Source: JACCXJ01 sp052387115
GTDB lineage: Bacteria > Pseudomonadota > Gammaproteobacteria > JACCXJ01
Direction of reading: 5' to 3'
DNA: 58,525 nucleotides
NCBI GenBank assembly: GCA_052387115.1
Contig: JBQTJM010000184.1
Location: 1 to 58,525 of the forward strand
Below the pieces are notes generated by a model. It made no database searches, was not told where the DNA came from, and worked only from the letters and a program-made list of their open reading frames with translations. Each line of letters begins with the position of its first letter. The first letter of the stretch is position 1. Position numbers and translations under genes: made by a program. This document shows, in pieces, positions 16,078 through 24,395 of the stretch.

Positions 16078-17391
16078 CTACGAATCCCGGCTGTCCGGAT
16101 CCTTGTAGAGCACGATCCTGTAGAGCAAGCCGCCGCCGGCGGGTGGGGGGGTCGTCGCGATGGGTCCGTCGGCCTGGCAATCCCCGACGAGCTGCCCGAA
16201 GATCTCCTGTGTATTGCCCGCGTGGGTAACGGGTCGGGTCATGAAGAAACAGCCGAGACCGAGCACGCGTACGTCTCCTTGACCGTTGGTGGTTCCCGTG
16301 CAATCCCCAATCGGCACGGGCATGACACGGCGCTCGGCTACGCCGGTACCATCCGGCATGGGCGGGTAATCGAACTGCTCGCTGGTCTGACGATCCACAT
16401 AGTCGTCGTAGCAGAAGGTGCAGGTACCGATGGCCGGGTCGGGGTTGGTGTCCGCGCCCTCCGGCTGGCTATACGTGACGGTATCCGCAGGGTAATCCGT
16501 GCTGCTCATGCCGCCCTGGTAGATGCCGAACCGGGTATTGAAGCCCTGAGACACGGGTCCTACCTGGTTTCCGGGTTGTGTGGGGACCGTTTCATCTTCC
16601 AAGCATCCTGAATAGCCGCCGGCCAGGTTTTCGCGAACGCAATCGCCGCCGGGGCAACCGAGACGAATGAGCTGATAGTTGCCGGGCCCGACCTCCCATT
16701 CGCCGTTGTACCGACCCGAATGCGTTTTGAGGCGAACCTCCTCGTTGTCAGCGGGGTGATACCCGAAGCAGGCCCCATCGGAGCAATCCGTGTCTGTGTC
16801 CGCCGCGTCTCCGCACATCATGATCGGCGCGATGTCGCAGACCCTATTCCCGGGTGTGGTATCAATGGGCGCCGGACCCGCCACGGCCGTGCCGCCGATG
16901 TCCTGCTCGTCCCCTACGCCCGGAAGGACGTTGGCGAGCCAGGTGTCCATGGTGAAGCCCGTGGCGCGGGCTCGCACGAACGTCGCGGGCGGGTCGTCGG
17001 TCTCGTCGGCGCCTCCCACGAAGGGGTCGAGCGTCGCGGAGAACTCGAAGCTCAGCGTGTAAGTTGAGTCCCGCAGCTCGCGCTCGACGAAAGTCGAGGC
17101 GCCGGCCGCGGCCGCCACGTGTTCATCGAAGGCGTCCTGGCCCGCCGCTTCCGCCTGCGCCACCGTGCCGTCGTTATTCAGCGTCTTCGCCGCCGACAGC
17201 GCGGCCGCATCGAGCGCGTTCTGCAAATGCGTCTTGTCGACGAAGAGGTGCCCGGACTGCAAGGCCAGGCCCGCCATCCCGATGATGGCGAGCATCCCCA
17301 CGGCCACGAGCGCGAGGACCGCGCCGCGCTGGCGGCGGGGTCCCCGTACGTCCCTGTGCCCCAGTCCCTTGTGTTTCGTTCCCTTGTCCAT
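16078..17391 (-). CDS. tadG: TadG-like pilus-associated protein
   Basis: The product has 437 residues from ATG 17391, preceded by AAGGAGGTG. After a basic leader, a hydrophobic segment (AVLALVAVGMLAIIGMAGLA) leads into SGHLFVDKTHLQNALDAAAL, the canonical putative Flp-pilus-assembly TadE/G-like N-terminus. The large C-terminal part, probably outside the membrane, is cysteine-rich (for example CGDAADTDTDCSDGACFGYH and CTFCYDD) and ends with PPPAGGGLLYRIVLYKDPD. No von Willebrand A domain with a MIDAS motif is evident, unlike many TadG proteins, so the extracellular part is divergent. It may be a tip or anchoring component. It lies between the lipoprotein gene and the tadE-like genes. Confidence 0.78.
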   Translation of the reverse strand: MDKGTKHKGLGHRDVRGPRRQRGAVLALVAVGMLAIIGMAGLALQSGHLFVDKTHLQNALDAAALSAAKTLNNDGTVAQAEAAGQDAFDEHVAAAAGASTFVERELRDSTYTLSFEFSATLDPFVGGADETDDPPATFVRARATGFTMDTWLANVLPGVGDEQDIGGTAVAGPAPIDTTPGNRVCDIAPIMMCGDAADTDTDCSDGACFGYHPADNEEVRLKTHSGRYNGEWEVGPGNYQLIRLGCPGGDCVRENLAGGYSGCLEDETVPTQPGNQVGPVSQGFNTRFGIYQGGMSSTDYPADTVTYSQPEGADTNPDPAIGTCTFCYDDYVDRQTSEQFDYPPMPDGTGVAERRVMPVPIGDCTGTTNGQGDVRVLGLGCFFMTRPVTHAGNTQEIFGQLVGDCQADGPIATTPPPAGGGLLYRIVLYKDPDSRDS

Positions 17392-17429
17392 CTCGCACCT
17401 CCTTGCTGTCCCTTTGCGCCTACTCGGCG

Positions 17430-17714
17430 TCAATCACCGATATTGATACGAATGGGCTGGTCGACCACCTCCGGCTTGGCGATATCGCCCCGGTAGATCT
17501 CGAGCGCCCGGTTACCCCTGGTTCCGTCCAGCCTCTCCGGCGGGTCCACCGGCGGATGGCGGGAGGCCTCGGGGTTGTAAGTCTGGGCCTTGACCATATT
17601 GCGGACCGACTTGCCGAAGTCCTGCTCGACCCGCACCGGATCGCTCCAGGTGCAAGCCGTGAGCAATAACGCGGCCGACAAGACCGCACCCGAGCGTTTG
17701 ATAGTGGAGATCAT
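17430..17714 (-). CDS. Small lipoprotein of the Tad locus
   Basis: The 94-residue protein has a lipoprotein signal (VLSAALLLTAC), then a short mature region with VRVEQDFGKSVRNMVKAQ, NPEASRHPPVDPPERLDG and NRALEIYRGDIAKPE. Small lipoproteins with a DG-x(6)-ALE-x-YR pattern occur in other Tad clusters, often beside the secretin, and probably help it assemble; I do not recognise a named family. The ATG at 17714 is preceded by GGAGGG at good spacing. It lies between the secretin and tadG genes. Confidence 0.75.
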   Translation of the reverse strand: MISTIKRSGAVLSAALLLTACTWSDPVRVEQDFGKSVRNMVKAQTYNPEASRHPPVDPPERLDGTRGNRALEIYRGDIAKPEVVDQPIRINIGD

Positions 17715-17729
17715 CGCGCTGCCCTCCGC

Positions 17730-19394
17730 TCACAGATCATGTCCGAACTTGCCCCCCTCGGGGACGCCTTGGGGTGCGCCGCTCTCGAAGCGCGGGGCCG
17801 GCGGTGCGGGGGGCGGCGACACCTGGCCCTCCGAGCGGCCGAGGAGATAGAACTCCAGGTCGCTCGGCGGCACGAAGGAATCCGTCGGCAACTTCACCTG
17901 CTGCGGTTGGATGGGGCGCGCGAGCCTAGGGGTGACGAAGATCACCAGCTCGGTCAGCCCCGAACGGAATTCCTGGCTGCGGAAGAGCTGGCCGATGACC
18001 GGCACGTCGCCGAGCCCCGGGATCTTGTCGATGAACTCGCGGGTGCTCTCGTTGATGAGCCCCGCGATCCCGATGGTCTGGCCGTCCGCCAGCTCGACGC
18101 TGCTCCCGGCGCTGCGCTTGTTGAGCGACGGAATGATGAATTGGCTCTGCGCCTGCGCGACGCCGACGATGACCGCGTTGTCGCGGGACAGCTCGCTGAC
18201 GCTGACGTTGAGCTTCAGGCTGATGCGCCCCGAATCCAGGACCAGCGGGAGGAACTTGACCCCCACCCCGAACTCCTTGAAGACGATCGTCACCTCGCCG
18301 AGGTCGCTCGGCACGGGGACCGGGAATTCCCCGCCCGACAGGAACTCCGCCTCCTGGCCGGTGATCGTGGTCAAGGTCGGCTCGGCGAGCAGCTTGCCGA
18401 GGCCCTTCTGGCGGGACAGCGTCAGCGCGGCCTCGAACAGGTATTCCCCGCTCAAATAGCTCAGGAACACGCCCTTGCCGTCGATGGTCGGGGTCGCGCG
18501 CTGCAACTCTGCGATCGCGGGACCCGAGATGTTGCTGCTACCGCCGCCCCCGAAGATCGGGATTTCCAGCGCCTCCTCGCCGAACAAGGCATCCGGAAAA
18601 CTCAGCCCCCCGCTGTTCGCGCCCTGGATGCTCCTGTCTCCGAAACGAAACAGGCTGGTGTTCGCGTCGAGCCGTTTCAGGACATCACGGGCGATCTCGG
18701 CGACCTTGATCTCCAGCATCACCTGCTGGGCGCCCGCGATCTGCATCATGTTCACGATCGCCTCGGGTCCGCAGCCCTGCTGGCCGCCGCCCGCGGGTTG
18801 CGCGGCGGGGGCCGCGGCCGCACCGAGGCCGAGATCGGACCCCTGGCCGCCCTGGGCGCCGGGGGCGCATTCGGGCAGGAAGCTGGCCGCGAGCTGTAAT
18901 GCGGTGTTCATCTTGACCACGTTCGAGATCTCGCCGTCCAGGATGATCTTGTTCTGGGAGGAATGGACCTTGACGACCTCGCCGGGCAGGAGCTCGTGGA
19001 GCTTAAGCTTGAGGCTCTCGAGATCATGGGTGATCTCGATGTCGAAGGCCTCGAAGATGCGGCCGGGCTTGTCCCACACCACCACGTTGGTGGTGCCGAG
19101 GCGCTTTCCGAGGATGTAGAGCTGATCTCCCGGCATGACCAGGATGTCCGCGATGTCGGGATTGCCGACCGAGACCTTGGCGGCCGCGCGGCTCAGTTCG
19201 ATGATGCCGGATTTGTGCTGCGCGATCTGGAACTTGCCGTGGCGGCTCTCCCGCAAGACCAGGCCCCCCGGCCGCTCTTGGGACCAGGCGGCCGGCGGCA
19301 GCAGGGTAAGCGCTAAGGCGATCCAAATCGAGGTCTTCCACGATCCGGGGCAGCGGCCCGGCAAGGCGCGAAGGCATGGTATTGAAGTGGGCAT
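17730..19394 (-). CDS. rcpA: Tad outer-membrane secretin RcpA/CpaC
   Basis: The 554-residue protein has a signal region (IWIALALTLLPPAAWS), the N-terminal pilus domain (SRAAAKVSVGNPDIADILVM; LYILGKRLGTTNVVVWD), a BON-like/N1 stretch (KIILDGEISNVVKMNTA) and the C-terminal secretin domain with FLSGGEFPVPVP, VGVKFLPLVLD, LADGQTIGIAGLINES and PGLGDVPVIGQLFRS. A Gly/Ala/Pro-rich insert near residues 180-205 is unusual but likely a loop. It forms the outer-membrane channel for the Flp pilus. The last segment (SPPPAPPAPRFE) is proline-rich. Confidence 0.94.
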   Translation of the reverse strand: MPTSIPCLRALPGRCPGSWKTSIWIALALTLLPPAAWSQERPGGLVLRESRHGKFQIAQHKSGIIELSRAAAKVSVGNPDIADILVMPGDQLYILGKRLGTTNVVVWDKPGRIFEAFDIEITHDLESLKLKLHELLPGEVVKVHSSQNKIILDGEISNVVKMNTALQLAASFLPECAPGAQGGQGSDLGLGAAAAPAAQPAGGGQQGCGPEAIVNMMQIAGAQQVMLEIKVAEIARDVLKRLDANTSLFRFGDRSIQGANSGGLSFPDALFGEEALEIPIFGGGGSSNISGPAIAELQRATPTIDGKGVFLSYLSGEYLFEAALTLSRQKGLGKLLAEPTLTTITGQEAEFLSGGEFPVPVPSDLGEVTIVFKEFGVGVKFLPLVLDSGRISLKLNVSVSELSRDNAVIVGVAQAQSQFIIPSLNKRSAGSSVELADGQTIGIAGLINESTREFIDKIPGLGDVPVIGQLFRSQEFRSGLTELVIFVTPRLARPIQPQQVKLPTDSFVPPSDLEFYLLGRSEGQVSPPPAPPAPRFESGAPQGVPEGGKFGHDL

Positions 19395-19536
19395 AGGGGC
19401 CTCTCTTACTGCGCATGGCTCGGTGCCTCCCTGCCTCCGAGCGCCCCGACCACCCTCCAGCCTCCCCGCGGTGGACTGAACGCTCGATTCCCATCTTTCA
19501 ATACTTTACCTTAGACGCTTAAACCGGATCTTTCAA

Positions 19537-20331
19537 CTAGAGCCGGACCTGGGACCTGTCCACCTTCACCCCGCGGATGATGGTGACGTGGCGGAAGGCC
19601 GGCTTTGGGCGCGCCGGCGCCGCCACCTTGGGTGGCTCGGCGGCTTTCTTCTCCGCCTTGGCCAGGACACTCTCGTCGGTCGGGTTGCGGAGCGCGAGCT
19701 GGACATTGCCCTCGTCGGTGGCCTTGACCAGCCGCTCGGCCTGCTTGGGCGTCATTTCCAGGGTCACGGCCCGCACCACTACCGGCTTGTCCTCTTCGCT
19801 CGCGGCCGTCTGGTCCACCGCCAGCACCCGGAGGTTCTGGAGGATGGTCTGGGAGTGCGAGCGCCGATTGCTGTCGTCCTTGCGGGTCGCGATCACATCG
19901 ACCCGGTTGCCGGGGAGCAGGAACCCCCCGACGCCGATCACGTCGTTGACGCGCACGGTCACGGCCCGCATGGTGGCGGCGACCATCGCGGCCAGGCTGC
20001 TGCCGCCCTGGTGCTCGACCACCCGGCCCTCGATCACCACCTCGTTCGGATAGATGGTCCCGTTCGCGATCTTGCCCTCGACCTGCGCGACCTCGGTGAA
20101 GGCCCCGGCCGGCATCGATGCGCTCGGCCACGGCACGGTCTTGAGCTGGGCCGGCTCGATCTTCTGTGCGAAGGGGATCTCCAGCGCCGCGACGACCACG
20201 GGGGTGGTCTTCTCTTCCACTTTGGCGACCGGGGTGAGGCGGGCCTGGATCCATTGGTTCGCCATCCACGTGGCGCCGGTCCCCAGTCCCACGGCAACGA
20301 TGAACATCATCACGGATCTCTGCTTGAACAT
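19537..20331 (-). CDS. cpaB: Tad periplasmic assembly protein CpaB/RcpC
   Basis: The 264-residue protein begins with a membrane anchor (MMFIVAVGLGTGATWMANQW), followed by a SAF-like domain (ALEIPFAQKIEPAQLKTVPW, GTIYPNEVVIEGRVV) and the conserved VTVRVNDVIGVGGFLLPGNR, then VDVIATRKDD, of CpaB. The C-terminus is Lys/Ala/Pro-rich and ends FRHVTIIRGVKVDRSQVRL. CpaB/RcpC is thought to stabilise or gate the secretin in the periplasm. The ATG at 20331 has a GCAGGAG site. The 142-base gap downstream to rcpA holds nothing I recognise. Confidence 0.9.
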   Translation of the reverse strand: MFKQRSVMMFIVAVGLGTGATWMANQWIQARLTPVAKVEEKTTPVVVAALEIPFAQKIEPAQLKTVPWPSASMPAGAFTEVAQVEGKIANGTIYPNEVVIEGRVVEHQGGSSLAAMVAATMRAVTVRVNDVIGVGGFLLPGNRVDVIATRKDDSNRRSHSQTILQNLRVLAVDQTAASEEDKPVVVRAVTLEMTPKQAERLVKATDEGNVQLALRNPTDESVLAKAEKKAAEPPKVAAPARPKPAFRHVTIIRGVKVDRSQVRL

Positions 20332-20355
20332 ATACGACTCCTGCCTTGACGGACT

Positions 20356-21717
20356 CTATCGACCGGGCGTTGTGCCCGGAACCACGAAATAATTGTTCCA
20401 CGCCATCTCGATCAGCTCGGGCGTGACGGATGTCTGGCCCAGATACCACGCATGGTCCAGGGCCATGCCCAACAAATCGCGCGGGTGGCAGGGGAGTAGC
20501 GGCACGCCCTCACGATCGTGCAGCGCGAGCGTGAAGCGCAGCGCCTTCGCATCGAACGCGATGTCGCGGTCGGCACATACCCCCTGCCAGATCGCGCCGT
20601 ATTCGTCGCGGCTCAGGGCGCCGAATGGGATCTTGTGGCCGATGCGCCGCAGGAAGGCCTCATCCGCGAGCCGGGCGGGGTCGAGGTTGGTCGCGAAGAC
20701 CAGCACCACATCGAAGGGCACCGGGAAGCGCTTGCCGGAGGCGAGGCTGAGATGATCGATCCGGGTCTCGAGGGGCACGATCCAGCGGTTGAAGAGATCG
20801 ACGGTGGCCGCCCGCTGGCGTCCCAGATCGTCGATGACATACACGCCGTTCGCGGCCTTCATCTGTAACGGCGCCTGGTGCCGGCGCGCGGCCGGGTCAT
20901 AGGCCATCTCCAGCATGTCCATGGTCAGCTCGCCGCCCGTGATCACGGCGGGGCGCTCGCACAGGACGAAGCGCGGATCGCAACCGGTGGTGACCTGGTG
21001 GGACGCCCTGTGTTGCTCCCTCAGGGGCCTGTGGACGATGGGGTCGAAGACTTGGACCTCGGTGTCGCCGACCGCGATGGCATGGGGGATGAGCACCGGC
21101 TCGCCGAGCAGCCGGGCCAGTCGCCGGCAGAGGTAACTCTTGCCGGAGCCGGGGGGCCCGTACACGAAGATCGAGCGGCCCGAGTGCAACGCCGCCCCGA
21201 GCTGGTCGAGGAGGTCCTGCCGGATCACGGTATCGGCGAAGGCCTCGTGCATGCGCTCGTGGGTCACGCGATGGGCGTGGACGCTCTGGGATTTGACGAC
21301 TTCGGTATAGCGAGCAAGGGGGACCGGCGCCGGGCCGATGTAGCCGCTCCGCGCCAACGCCTCTAGGGCGAAGGCGCGCCCCCGATCCGTGAGGGCGTAA
21401 CGCAGTCCGGCCGTGCCCGGCGCCGGTCCCTTGACCTCGATGAGCATCTGGGCGCGGAGCGCACCCACCAGCTCCTCGACGATCGGGCCGCCGAGCGCCG
21501 TGCGGCTCGCGAGCTCACCGAGGTCCAGGATGCCGGCCTCACGCAAGTGCTTCGCCACCAGTTCCTGGAGCAAGCTCTCGCTGAGCCCCGTATCGGCAAC
21601 GGTACGCGGGCGCGGCGCCAATCCGCCCGCTGCCGCCGGCCGTGTGTCCGAGGCGGCCGCGGCCTTCTCGGCCGGATGCGGCCTCGCGTCGATCTTCAAT
21701 GCGTCGATGTTGAGCAT
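20356..21717 (-). CDS. AAA ATPase with winged-helix-like N-terminus, Tad-locus associated
   Basis: The 453-residue protein starts with an Ala/Pro-rich linker and a winged-helix-like section (LLQELVAKHLREAGILDLGE, LRYALTDRGRAFALEALARS), then an ATPase domain with Walker A VYGPPGSGKSYL near residue 195, Walker B GVYVIDDLGRQ near residue 298 and a sensor-like VVLVFATNLDPARL. The arrangement resembles MoxR-like or DnaC-like AAA proteins. Proteins of this type are found inside some Tad loci, but their role is not established. It lies 24 bases upstream of cpaB and has a good ribosome binding site (GCAGGAAAG). Confidence 0.7.
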   Translation of the reverse strand: MLNIDALKIDARPHPAEKAAAASDTRPAAAGGLAPRPRTVADTGLSESLLQELVAKHLREAGILDLGELASRTALGGPIVEELVGALRAQMLIEVKGPAPGTAGLRYALTDRGRAFALEALARSGYIGPAPVPLARYTEVVKSQSVHAHRVTHERMHEAFADTVIRQDLLDQLGAALHSGRSIFVYGPPGSGKSYLCRRLARLLGEPVLIPHAIAVGDTEVQVFDPIVHRPLREQHRASHQVTTGCDPRFVLCERPAVITGGELTMDMLEMAYDPAARRHQAPLQMKAANGVYVIDDLGRQRAATVDLFNRWIVPLETRIDHLSLASGKRFPVPFDVVLVFATNLDPARLADEAFLRRIGHKIPFGALSRDEYGAIWQGVCADRDIAFDAKALRFTLALHDREGVPLLPCHPRDLLGMALDHAWYLGQTSVTPELIEMAWNNYFVVPGTTPGR

Positions 21718-21825
21718 TCGTCTTTCCTGCTAGTCAGTGCCTAAACAAACCCGCAGCCCGCAATCCCCTTAGCCGCGATGGAGCCGCCGGAGGCGGGATG
21801 AAAAGAAGCGGGTCCAGGACCGACG

Positions 21826-22539
21826 CTAAAACACATAAGGCATCAACCGCCAACGGACTGATGTGGCATAACGCTGGTAGCGCTCGTCCCGGAGAAGGTG
21901 GCGCTCCTCGAAAATGATCCGTAAGAGCATCATTCCCATCCACGCAACGACTATCGAGAAGTTGTACCAGGACGTGTTGGCCAGTAGATACCCGCTTAAG
22001 GTGACCAAATAACTCGCATACAAAGGGTGGCGGATAACGCCATAAACCCCCTGGGTTTTCACGCCCCTGTTCGCAGGCACGATCCCGAAGCTTCTGTTCA
22101 AGACTAAGGCCCCCGCGATCTGAAGGCAGATCCCGAGCGTCATCACAATGCTGCCGAGGTACGGCGCCAAGCCTTGCATGGAAGGCCGCAGCAATAAAGG
22201 CAAAAACGTTCCTCCCGCCGAAACTGCCCATTCTAGCGGGCTCGTGGACTTGCTCATCTGGTCCCTTCTTACTATAAACATCAGCGCAAGCCAAGCCTCT
22301 GCGAACACCAGCAGCAAAAGAGAGAAGGCGTTGGTCTTTTGGAAACTGGTATAGTGGCTAAATGCGAAGAGACCCCATAACGCCGCCGCGGAAACGTTCA
22401 CGAGCAATATCCGCATGGCAATCAAGACATTCATCATGTTCATGGCTCTATACCTGCCAATAAAACGCATCCAAGAATGCTTGATATGAACCCATAGCCT
22501 GGATGGACCGAAGCGGAATCCAGTAATACGCCCGATCAT
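21826..22539 (-). CDS. Isoprenylcysteine-carboxyl-methyltransferase-like (ICMT/PEMT) membrane protein inside the Tad locus
   Basis: The 237-residue protein has several transmembrane helices and the C-terminal catalytic signature of the ICMT/phospholipid methyltransferase family: GVYGVIRHPLYASYLVTL near residue 165, then a helix and IIFEERHLLRDERYQRYATS, closing RWRLMPYVF. Such enzymes use S-adenosylmethionine to methylate lipid-like or prenyl substrates; bacterial members are largely uncharacterised. Its base composition is clearly lower in GC than the flanking pilus genes, which suggests a recent insertion. The ATG at 22539 overlaps the tadV stop (ATGA), so it has become translationally coupled. 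A start at the internal MNMMNV (about 22443) is also possible. A 108-base gap separates it from the ATPase gene downstream. Confidence 0.75.
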   Translation of the reverse strand: MIGRITGFRFGPSRLWVHIKHSWMRFIGRYRAMNMMNVLIAMRILLVNVSAAALWGLFAFSHYTSFQKTNAFSLLLLVFAEAWLALMFIVRRDQMSKSTSPLEWAVSAGGTFLPLLLRPSMQGLAPYLGSIVMTLGICLQIAGALVLNRSFGIVPANRGVKTQGVYGVIRHPLYASYLVTLSGYLLANTSWYNFSIVVAWMGMMLLRIIFEERHLLRDERYQRYATSVRWRLMPYVF

Positions 22540-23084
22540 TTATGCAGCCATAGGATCGCCCAAAGCGTCCCGAGCCCGATGGCGAGCGCATAGGGGAAAC
22601 GCCGCGCCGCCGCCTCGCCGCCGCGTGGGCCGGCATGGTTCAGCGTGCCGGTCACGACGAGGAAATTCAGTGTCGCCAGATAACGCCGCGCGAGCTGGCC
22701 GAAGCCCCGGTGGCGCAACAGGATCGCGACCGCCATGACGCCCCCGACGATCAGGGTGAGCGCGGCGGCGACAAGCGTCGCGGAGGGGCCGAGGAAAGCA
22801 CCCACAGCGGCCATGAGCTTCACATCACCCGCACCCATCGCGCCGCGGATATAAAAAGGGACGAAGAGCGCAAGACCGCTGGCCAGACCCAAGAACCCGG
22901 ACCCGAGCGCCTCGAACCCGCTGAAATACGATTGCAGCACGAGGCCTGCGACAGCGCCCCCGAAGGTCACCCCGTTCGGGATGCGGTGATAGCGCAGATC
23001 TAAATAGGCCGCGAACGAGAGCATGAGCGCGAGCTGGCCATGAAGCACCGGTAAAAGGACAAGAGGACTGGGCTCGATCAGCAT
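22536..23084 (-). CDS. tadV: Prepilin peptidase TadV/CpaA (A24 family)
   Basis: The 182-residue integral membrane aspartic protease carries both catalytic Asp motifs: AAYLDLRYHRIPN near residue 26 and GAMGAGDVKLMAAVG near residue 83 (GxGDxK). Short single-domain A24 peptidases of this size process Flp and TadE/F prepilins. The C-terminus has two more hydrophobic helices. It lies 88 bases downstream of the flp pilin gene, in the usual flp-tadV order. Confidence 0.93.
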   Translation of the reverse strand: MLIEPSPLVLLPVLHGQLALMLSFAAYLDLRYHRIPNGVTFGGAVAGLVLQSYFSGFEALGSGFLGLASGLALFVPFYIRGAMGAGDVKLMAAVGAFLGPSATLVAAALTLIVGGVMAVAILLRHRGFGQLARRYLATLNFLVVTGTLNHAGPRGGEAAARRFPYALAIGLGTLWAILWLHK

Positions 23085-23172
23085 CGGGATTCAGCTCGTT
23101 TTGGTCGAAATAGGTGTTCGGTTCAAAAGTGGAGGGGCAGCGCGCTGCCCCACCACCAACGCCCCACGCAAG

Positions 23173-23337
23173 TTACGGAGTAATAGCGGCGGTGTTGGTG
23201 CCGATCGTGGCTGCGACCTGGGTGCCCAAGGCCGTAAACGCACCTACGACCGCGACAGTAACCAAAAACCCGGCCACCGCGTACTCGACCGTGGTCAGGC
23301 CGCTCTCATCACGCACGAAAGAAAGGATCTTGTCCAT
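23173..23337 (-). CDS. flp: Flp/Fap major pilin subunit
   Basis: This small gene encodes 54 residues: MDKILSFVRDESG, then LTTVEYAVAGFLVTVAVVGA and a short tail ending TNTAAITP. The leader ending in Gly and the Glu-Tyr at mature positions 5-6 are the Flp prepilin signature, so TadV should cleave after the Gly. The ATG at 23337 is preceded by AAAGGAGAT, the best ribosome binding site in the locus, as expected for an abundant structural protein. It is the first gene of the Tad locus. Confidence 0.95.
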   Translation of the reverse strand: MDKILSFVRDESGLTTVEYAVAGFLVTVAVVGAFTALGTQVAATIGTNTAAITP

Positions 23338-23834
23338 GAAATATCTCCTTTGATAAATGTGTCAGTTCAGTTCAACCTCGTACACCCCAGCAGTCCCGTG
23401 TACTCTCCGTGGATCGGCAACCTCGGCGCCGAGCGCCTGCGCTAGCCTTCCCTTCGCGATGCCTCCCTTGCCGGGATTGGGCCTTGCTGCTTCCCTGCAT
23501 CGCCCGTCTGGGCCGTGAGACCCATGCGTCCTGCTGATGGCCATCATCATCGGCCACGGCGCGACGAATCGCTAGCAATGTTTTGCGGAGGATGAGCATT
23601 TTCTTGCGCAGTGAAACCGCGCTGCTGTGCCCATTCCGAGCGAGCACGGCCCTCGGGCTCGTGGTCTTCGACAGGCGCCTCCCGCCCTTCGACTCCGGCG
23701 CTACGCGCCTAGGGCTCAGGGCGAACGGATCGTCTCATACTATCCGGTTGGCTCAGCGCTTCGAGTGAGTTCAGAACGAGAGGAGCTTTCAAGCGTTCTC
23801 CGTTCGGGCTGAGCCCTCGCAGTGCCGCAAACGA
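23338..23834. repeat. Gene-free region upstream of flp; copy A of a long imperfect repeat
   Basis: No convincing gene lies here. The first ~80 bases must hold the flp promoter; a small inverted repeat, GTACAC (23380-23385) with GTGTAC (23398-23403), lies about 45 bases upstream of the start codon. From about 23445 to 23815 the DNA matches 24485-24890 base for base over long stretches (for example ATGTTTTGCGGAGGATGAGC and CCCTTCGACTCCGGCGCT in both). A minus-strand frame (23372-23647) containing SLRKKMLILRKT is shared with the other copy, but codon use looks unselected. Confidence 0.7.
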
Positions 23835-23859
23835 AGAGCCCGGCTTTCGGCCGGGCTCT
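23835..23859 (-). terminator. Hairpin after the secreted-protein gene
   Basis: A perfect 10-bp stem, AGAGCCCGGC (23835-23844) pairing with GCCGGGCTCT (23850-23859), has a TTTCG loop on the plus strand. Read on the minus strand it lies about 50 bases after the stop of the secreted protein and is followed by only a weak T tract (TCGTTTG), so termination is plausible but not assured. Confidence 0.5.
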
Positions 23860-23909
23860 CGGGGGCTGCGGGGCACGTCCGGGTCAGGGTGGCCCGGAGT
23901 ACCCGATAG

Positions 23910-24395
23910 CTACGGGGCGCTCGGAACCTCCAAGGTCCCCAGGGTGCTGGCGCGCAGGCCGCCCTGGTTTCCCTCTCCGCCGCCTCTTCTTCCGTTCTTT
24001 CGCAGCGAAACCATATAGTGGTGCTCGCCCGTAACCCAGAAGCACGCCGGGACCACCTCGATGGTGTATATCCCCGCACCGACATTCGTGAACGCGCTGG
24101 GCGTCATCGCGCATCCGCCCGGGGGCACGTTGAAGCCGCTCGTAAGGCCCCACCCCGCAGGCAGGACGTTGTTGCCGCTCGGCGCGAAGCCGGTTGCGGG
24201 TCTGCCGTCGGACTTGGTCACGACCACGCTCAATTTCGCCGGCAGCACGTTGCCCGCCACCGCAAGACCGGCATTGCCCTCGGTCTGCAAGGTCGCACCG
24301 ACCGGACCGCCCGCCACTGCCGCCAGGGGCGCGCCAACCAAGCCCCCCGAAAGCAGCACCACATACATCTTACCCATGCCATACCTAGACTTCAT
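23910..24395 (-). CDS. Exported protein of unknown function
   Basis: The 161-residue protein has an N-terminal signal (MYVVLLSGGLVGAPLAAVAG) and a beta-rich, Gly/Pro-rich mature part. It includes LPAKLSVVVTKSDGRPATGF, a centre with FNVPPGGCAMTPSAFTNVGA and GIYTIEVVPACFWVTGEHHY (two cysteines that could pair), and a C-terminal Arg/Gly-rich stretch. I do not recognise the family; the IYTIEVVP region vaguely recalls small carbohydrate-binding or immunoglobulin-like folds. The ATG at 24395 is preceded by GGAGATC. It stands alone between two copies of a long repeat. Confidence 0.6.
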   Translation of the reverse strand: MKSRYGMGKMYVVLLSGGLVGAPLAAVAGGPVGATLQTEGNAGLAVAGNVLPAKLSVVVTKSDGRPATGFAPSGNNVLPAGWGLTSGFNVPPGGCAMTPSAFTNVGAGIYTIEVVPACFWVTGEHHYMVSLRKNGRRGGGEGNQGGLRASTLGTLEVPSAP

